A program made the translations under genes and the position numbers. A stretch of 64,000 nucleotides of DNA from NCBI GenBank assembly GCA_024500155.1, contig CM044877.1, positions 22,152,001 to 22,216,000 on the forward strand. Direction: 5' to 3'. Source of the stretch: Chenopodium formosanum (Eukaryota; Streptophyta; Magnoliopsida; Caryophyllales; Amaranthaceae). Below, piece after piece: positions 58,601 to 64,000 of this stretch (position 1 is its first letter; every line of letters begins with the position of its first letter). The notes under the pieces were generated by a model. That model worked only from the letters and a program-made list of their open reading frames with translations, did no database searches and was not told where the DNA came from.

Positions 58601-59559
58601 CAACATAACTTTTTACGTAATTCATTACCTCAAAAAGTTTGATTTCCTATACCTTGCAACAAGTGTTCACTCTAACGCGTAACCGTAGAACTCAACTCTC
58701 CAAAGCTAACTAACATTAGAAGCAACACTCTCCTCAAACCCTCACCTCTTTAATCATCACCTACACGCAAACCCTTAACCTTAATCTAAACTTTTTTTTT
58801 AAGATTATTACTTAATTAATTTATTAATACTACGAGTATACTCTTGCATTTTCTCCTCCACTAATCATATTATAAAAACACATCACTTAATTTTAATTTT
58901 ATAAAATAACTCTTTACATGTGTCGTTTACTCAAAGCCTTAAGCTTTGCTATACTTACACATCATAACCCCATAAAATAAGGTCACATATTTATCCACAA
59001 AATAAATAAAAGCTTTATTATAGTATATAGTTTTTATACAAATAAGATTTGGCACCTGTCCTTAGCATAATACTCGCTGGTTACCCTTGTCAATCTTATC
59101 TGTACTGTTTATTCACCCTGCTTCTCCACTACACTCAATCACAACTCACCAACAATATGTTTTGTGCGTAGATTTTTTTTAAAAGATGTTTTTTTTGTAT
59201 TTTTAATTAATTAGTCAATGGGTGATTGACACTTGTCATATTTTGGGTTCTGTAGATAAATTATTTTAATGACCTAGATTTAAAATTGTCTTGCTTATTT
59301 TTAGGAAAAGTAAAACACAAATTAAATATAGTACATGTTACACACTAACGTATCGTATCACAAATTCACAATCACATCATTTGCATGGATGCAATTAAAA
59401 ATCATGATCTAGATCCTAAATCCTAAAATGGTAAAAGTAACTTTTTGATATTTTAAATTTAGTTATCTCAGCTCCATCCAAATTTGGGAGTCGGCCAGCA
59501 TTTTTCTACAATGCTCGAAAATATATATGATCCTTAAACAATAACTTAATTGCAAAATT
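55700..59559. other. Gene-poor AT-rich region
   Basis: No coding sequence is supported. Visible items are a near-palindrome atctacactactagtgtaga at about 56409, a patch of tccattccaat-type words at 56700-56830, poly(A) at 58412-58434, and AT-rich filler. Short ORFs (for example 57074-57292 and 58352-58642) have no domain. Confidence 0.4.
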
Positions 59560-59692
59560 TAGGATTTGCTCTCATTGACTGAAATCAGCTGAATTGAGCT
59601 GAATTGAGCTGAATATTTTATAAGAGATGGAAATTAGGAGTTGAACTGAACTGAACTGAATTTCATTTTCAACGTAAGAGAACGGGCCCTTA
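59560..59692. mobile_element. Possible Tourist-like MITE remnant with AACTG/AGCTGAATTG repeats
   Basis: The right end aacgggccc next to TTA resembles the end of the MITE at 53404-53605. The interior has agctgaattg repeated and a gaactgaactgaactgaa run. The left end (ttaggatttgctctcattg) matches poorly. It is either a diverged PIF/Harbinger MITE or a chance simple repeat. Confidence 0.35.
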
Positions 59693-60685
59693 ATATATCT
59701 TGTTTTCGAGTATAGTTAGAGCTATGTACTACTTCATATTTTTTAGTACTACTTTCGATTTTTATTATTTGCAATTTTGGAATATTTTATATCTCATATA
59801 TAATTTTCAAGAGTAGTCGGGAGGCTAATGAAAGTCCTATCATCTATCTTATAGAGTACTAGACTAGAATTACACTCAAGACGACTAAACCTTTAGAATT
59901 TGAAAATAAAACTTAACAGTTGAGAAAATAAACACTTACAACGGTAGTGTTAATTGATGGAAAAAAATAGAAAAAAAATAATGCTAAAACAAAGAATTAA
60001 TGATAAATTGAGAGGTTATTAATGGAAATATTATAACTAACAATATGCAAAATATAAAATTATTCCGAATATAGTAATCTCTCATAGTAGGTAATGTTAT
60101 TGGTTAGTCAACTAGGTAATTGATCAACAACAAGCTAATAAGATGCTTCCAATAAATGTCAATTGTCCACCTTAATATTGCCCAAATTATAAAAATACAA
60201 GTATTCACAATTCACATTCACACTGCATTCACACTTAGCACACATATACAGACTGGACTTTGAAGGTGAAGAGATTCATTACTTAACTAATAATTAAATT
60301 AACACCACCTTATTCTTTGGATATTCTAACTTAGCTAACACGGATGTAACTATGACCTCACTCACTGTTTTTCCTCTTTAAGGGACTATTTCCTCTATTT
60401 GACGTACTCCACTAGAGCACCTCTCCTTTTGAGCCGACTTCTGTATTAAGGAACAAAGGAAGTAATACATTACAAGTACTTCTATTGATCACTAGCTAAT
60501 AAGCAATTTTGAGAACCTGTATTAGCACGATTTCTTAATACTTATAACATGTTGACTTTTATGTTGCATATATACGTTCTAATTTGACAATAGGATAGTT
60601 ATGCTAAATAAAAGCTAGGAAAAACATAGTCATGTGCAATCTTATTAAATTTGACTTAATCTATAAGACAATTATAAACCGACTA

Positions 60686-60918
60686 ATCTATAGTAATATA
60701 TAAAGTGAAAGGGGGTTTTGGGTGATAAATTTTATTTTCCCAAAATACCCTTTTCATCTAAAAAAATTACCATTTTTTTTAATGTAACTACCATCTTAAA
60801 AAACTACCATTTTTTTTTTTTTAAAAAAAAAAATTTCCAAGGAAAATCTAATTTTATTATTTAGCGTACATGACACCATCAATATAGAGCTTGGTAGATT
60901 ACTTATATTGCACACGCA
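60686..60918 (+). mobile_element. Possible short Helitron-type element
   Basis: The left end tctatagtaatatataaag resembles the TC-starting 5' ends of plant Helitrons. The right end has a GC-rich hairpin (gcacac..gtgtgc, 60909-60931) followed by atctcttag. The spacing is right, but the terminal tetranucleotide is not a clean CTRR, so the call and right boundary are tentative. Confidence 0.3.
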
Positions 60919-60939
60919 CGCATTGTGTGCATCTCTTAG

Positions 60940-62134
60940 CTTGTTTGAATAACATAAAATGAGTTAAGCACAATACTTCTAAACTATCAAGAAAATTGCA
61001 AATAAGGTATTGACCTTCAGTTATTGCAAAGTGAGTACTCAACTTTGATAGAGTACTTGCTTTAAAAAAATTCTGCTGAGTTAAAACGGTTACAATCGAT
61101 TTTGCTTTAAAAAAAATTTAATTTTTTAATAATTATCACATTTTTATTATAACTATTCAATATCCGTGTATGGTTTGGGATTTACCTAGTAAGGAGTAAT
61201 ACAGAGATAATATCTACAAAACTTGGAGCCGTGTTTTGAAAACACCAGGTGGCATGTTATTACTTTTTATCACCTTCGAAAAAACAAATTAAAAAAAAAA
61301 AAATTATAAGAAGAAGCTTCAAAAAGGGTGAGGTGTCGCTTTGTAATTGGCATACAATAGTTGGTTAAGAAATGGAGAAAATTGGAAGGAATAAGGAAAA
61401 TATGTTGGACCACACATACAGATTGAATGAATGAATACTATAATAAATAAAATTTGACAAAAACTAAAAAAGATAATAGGAAAGTAAAGGTAAGCTAAGT
61501 GTTTAAAGTTGTTATCTATCTTAAACCATGCCAAACATGTGCACGTTAAGTTAAAAGAGCCTTAACACATTAACACATCATCACTAAATTAGAGGTAATC
61601 AAATCACATGGGCAACTAAGGAAACATAGGCGGTTACCTTTTGTTACTCTATTCCAGCCCACATACATCCATTCTCCATTATTAACCTAAATTATTCTAA
61701 TGCCGACTATAATCGACTAATCAACTATTATACGTAAATGCATATCAAGATTGCTTGCCAACTGTCTTAGCTGGTTAAAGTATTAAAGCAACACTAAAAG
61801 CATGATATCTGGTTCAAATATATTCTATGTATTAAAACGATACTAAAATCCAAATCACATCTGCAATACTGATATGATCTTACTAATTTATAGTCGTAAT
61901 GAACAATATTGCACTACATATACAAAAAATTTCTTAATTACATGGTAATAAATCAAATCAATATGTAATCTCTACTACTAAAATTTATTAATAAATATTT
62001 CACCCAATAATAATTTTGTAACAACAATAATAATTATAATCATAATGACAAGAATCAACCTCTCTATTATTTACAAGAAATACCAACAAAAAAAAAAAAA
62101 AAAAAAAAAAGTATTTTTTGAAGTAATTAATAAA
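60940..62134. other. Intergenic, 3' flank of the zinc-finger gene
   Basis: AT-rich sequence without a supported gene. A minus ORF at 61319-61534 is hydrophobic but has no partner exon or domain. Poly(A) lies at 62090-62110. Confidence 0.4.
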
Positions 62135-62863
62135 TCAATGAAGACTAAAAGGGCGAGGCTTCTTAGATGGATGTGGACTTTCAACCTCTTGATCAAAGCA
62201 AGCTTGTTTGATAACACCATCAAAGTCAACGGTCAAATGATTATCAGGAAACGCCGGTAAATTCAAATCGAAATCGACACGACTATGTGTCACGGTGGAT
62301 GTTGCGGCGGCGCCGTCAGACACGGTGGAGTTCGCAGCGGCGGTAGCGGTTGTGATAGCGGTGGCCGAAACACTTTTATTATTATTATTACTAATCCCAC
62401 CTTCATAGTGACACCTTTTGTGACCACCTAAGGCTTGACCACTAGGAAAAGACTTGTTACAAATCGTGCACACGTGCGACTTACCACCGCCGGTAGAGGT
62501 GGAGGAAGACGAGGTAGCGGTTGCAGTGGTTGCTATTGTGGTATGTAAACCGTCTACGACAGCCGGTTTCCGGTGACTGGCTTTATGACCGCCTAAAGCT
62601 TGGTAAGAAAGAAACTCCTTGTCACATACTCCACACTTGTACGTCACCCTTTGTTGGTGTTGGTGTTGTTGTTGGTGTTGGTATTGTTCCTTTTCTTCGG
62701 AGGTGGCGCCGCGAGCGAGCATGACAAGGCAGAGAGCGAGGTACTCCTCCTCGGAAGGCGGGGAGTCGAGGCGAGGCCGCTTGGACCGCTTCTTCTTGGT
62801 CATCATGAGATTCTCATCGGATTTCATCGGTGGATTGGACGAGTTGAGCGCCTCAAGAGCCAT
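62135..62863 (-). CDS. ZAT10: ZAT10/STZ-like C2H2 zinc-finger transcriptional repressor, 242 aa
   Basis: It is a nuclear C1-2i two-finger protein of the stress-responsive repressor type. The frame is open further upstream, but the ATG at 62863 gives MALEAL, the family N terminus. In order: a basic nuclear-localisation box KKKRSKRP (residues 23-30), an L-box EEEYLALCLVMLARG (38-52), a His/Gln run (62-71), finger 1 at 77-97 and finger 2 at 132-152, each with the plant QALGGH core, and an EAR repression motif DLNLPAF at about 199-205. It is intronless, as is usual in this family. A minus-strand TATATATATA box lies at 63011-63021. The symbol denotes closest resemblance; ZAT6 or AZF-type paralogues are alternatives. 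Family members respond to cold, salt, drought and light. Confidence 0.92.
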   Translation of the reverse strand: MALEALNSSNPPMKSDENLMMTKKKRSKRPRLDSPPSEEEYLALCLVMLARGATSEEKEQYQHQQQHQHQQRVTYKCGVCDKEFLSYQALGGHKASHRKPAVVDGLHTTIATTATATSSSSTSTGGGKSHVCTICNKSFPSGQALGGHKRCHYEGGISNNNNKSVSATAITTATAAANSTVSDGAAATSTVTHSRVDFDLNLPAFPDNHLTVDFDGVIKQACFDQEVESPHPSKKPRPFSLH

Positions 62864-63010
62864 ATATGAACAATCAAGAGAGAAGGAGAGATTGAAATGA
62901 ATTTGGTGGAAGTGAAGAGAAAGAGTGAGAGAATGAAATGAGTTTGTGTTGTGTTGTGGTGTGTTGTAGGTAAATAATGTTGTGGTGGGGAAGTAGGGGA
63001 AAGCAAGGGA

Positions 63011-63021
63011 ATATATATATA
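63011..63021 (-). promoter_or_regulatory. TATA box of the zinc-finger gene
   Basis: An (AT)n tract reading tatatatata on the minus strand lies about 150 bp upstream of the ATG, which implies a leader of about 120 nt rich in CT and (A/C)-rich words. Confidence 0.5.
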
Positions 63022-63484
63022 GTAATTTGGGAAAAGGGGGGAAAGGAAAGGAAATGAGTTGTTGGAGAAGAGAAGTGAAGTCGGTCAACTAAGAGAGAGT
63101 AGTAGAGGAGTGGGGAAAGAGAGGTGGTGGCTAAGTAGATCAGGCAAATTTTGGACTTTTTCCAGGTCAAATACCCACTTTTACACACTATTTTTATGTT
63201 TTCTTTAATTTTTTCCTACTCCATAATATAATCCTTTTGGATTTTATTTTATATACTTGTATATCGGATTTACTACGTATGTATACCTTGCGTATATCTT
63301 TTTGATTTGCATTAAATTTTTAAGTATCTTTCTATTGTCATAATGAGGTGTATAGTCAGTTAGTCACTATACGGATTAATATTACCCCAATTCAATAAAT
63401 GTACGGAGTATTATTTTAACTTTTTACTGTTAATTACGAGTAATATTTCTAGAAATATTACTATCACTAAATTGTATTATTATA

Positions 63485-63578
63485 TTACCTTCGAATTGTA
63501 TTATATGCAAATTTGGGGTATTATTTGTGAGACATAAAAAATTCTATAGTTGCATATAATACGATCCGGAGGAGGTAG
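63485..63578. mobile_element. Stowaway-type MITE upstream of the zinc-finger gene
   Basis: The ends ttaccttcgaattgtattat and the inverted ctacctcctccggatcgtat pair over about 26 bp; TA flanks both sides (63483-63484 and 63579-63580). The core ggggtattatttgtgagaca matches the copy at 46660-46750, so they are one family. It lies about 620 bp upstream of the zinc-finger start codon. Confidence 0.78.
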
Positions 63579-63580
63579 TA

Positions 63581-64000
63581 TAAATTTGATTATTATTGTT
63601 GTGTTAATGTTAATTATTTTTTTTAAATAAAAGTAATTAGTTGAAAAACATGTGTTAGTCAAACTTGTGCATCTATTTAGAAATAGAGATAATAAAAACG
63701 AAGTACTAAATGTTTTAGATCTGAAACTATCATATTTATGTAAATATAGTTATAGGAGTAAATATAGTTACACACCTATACCTACATGTTTGTAATTGGA
63801 TTCCTGAATGTGCAGCTTACTCGTTTCAAAGATTATGTGCAGCTTGCAATTAGTCAACAAAAATCAAACAATAAATATATGGAGTACTTTGCGTTGAATA
63901 GTTATTGTTGATACTCGTATATACTTGTCCAATTTATTGTTCTATAGAACCCTCAATTAGAGGATGTCAATATTAAAATCTGACATTGATCAACCTCACA
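63581..64000. other. Distal upstream region, no gene seen
   Basis: AT-rich sequence with no ORF or repeat family recognised. It may contain distal promoter elements of the zinc-finger gene. Confidence 0.35.

Noticed and set aside
62521..62900. Three plus-strand ORFs opposite the zinc-finger gene
   Set aside because: They are antisense shadows of the ZAT10-like coding sequence, driven by its His/Gln and Ser/Thr runs.

Overview
The window is nuclear DNA of a flowering plant, almost certainly a eudicot. It is AT-rich, has GT-AG introns, plant-type TATA boxes, several plant transposon classes, and three clearly recognisable plant genes: a GH3 beta-xylosidase, a YggS/PROSC-type PLP-binding protein and a ZAT10-like C2H2 zinc finger. 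The species cannot be fixed from sequence alone; Caryophyllales would fit the style of the repeats, but that is only an impression.

Layout. 1-9401 is a nest of two related Ty3/gypsy elements of Tat/Ogre type in opposite orientations. The 3' end of element A (+), with 3' LTR 2041-3969, ends inside the gag of element B (-), whose 5' LTR is 7444-9401 and whose primer site matches tRNA-Arg. Both carry dense TGGCGCCA clusters. 10423-12195 is a complete but dead gag-only LTR element (TR-GAG type) with a perfect ATTAC duplication. 12433-12905 is a hAT fragment. 14000-17794 is a decayed FAR1/MULE-transposase-like gene. 18115-19383 is a solo LTR.

20.5-36 kb is the least ordinary part. It holds a two-exon orphan gene (20518-21623), a 540-bp interstitial telomere-like block, and three genes or pseudogenes (25328-26398, 29660-30741, 31981-32932) that each end in only the N-terminal portion of a LINE-type endonuclease fold, joined to unrecognised N-terminal sequence. 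Between them lies a 2.2-kb minisatellite interrupted by a solo LTR. A decayed Ulp1-associated-type gene follows (34095-35497).

37-46 kb contains a foldback MULE (37455-38473), a small plant-specific gene (38808-39179), a hAT-type element (39556-40649) and the complete five-exon beta-xylosidase gene (42136-45555, minus) with a second small hAT element in intron 3. 48572-55024 is the complete seven-exon PLP-binding protein gene (minus); its 4.2-kb first intron carries a hAT element with a nested Tourist-like MITE, and another hAT-type element sits about 110 bp upstream of the start codon. 56-62 kb is gene-poor with small MITE-like remnants. 62135-62863 is the intronless zinc-finger repressor gene (minus).

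The genes do not form a pathway. The window is best read as three or four conserved plant genes separated by layered transposon insertions, plus a local cluster of poorly known chimeric genes at 20-33 kb. All spliced models here were built by eye from splice sites, reading-frame continuity and family resemblance.
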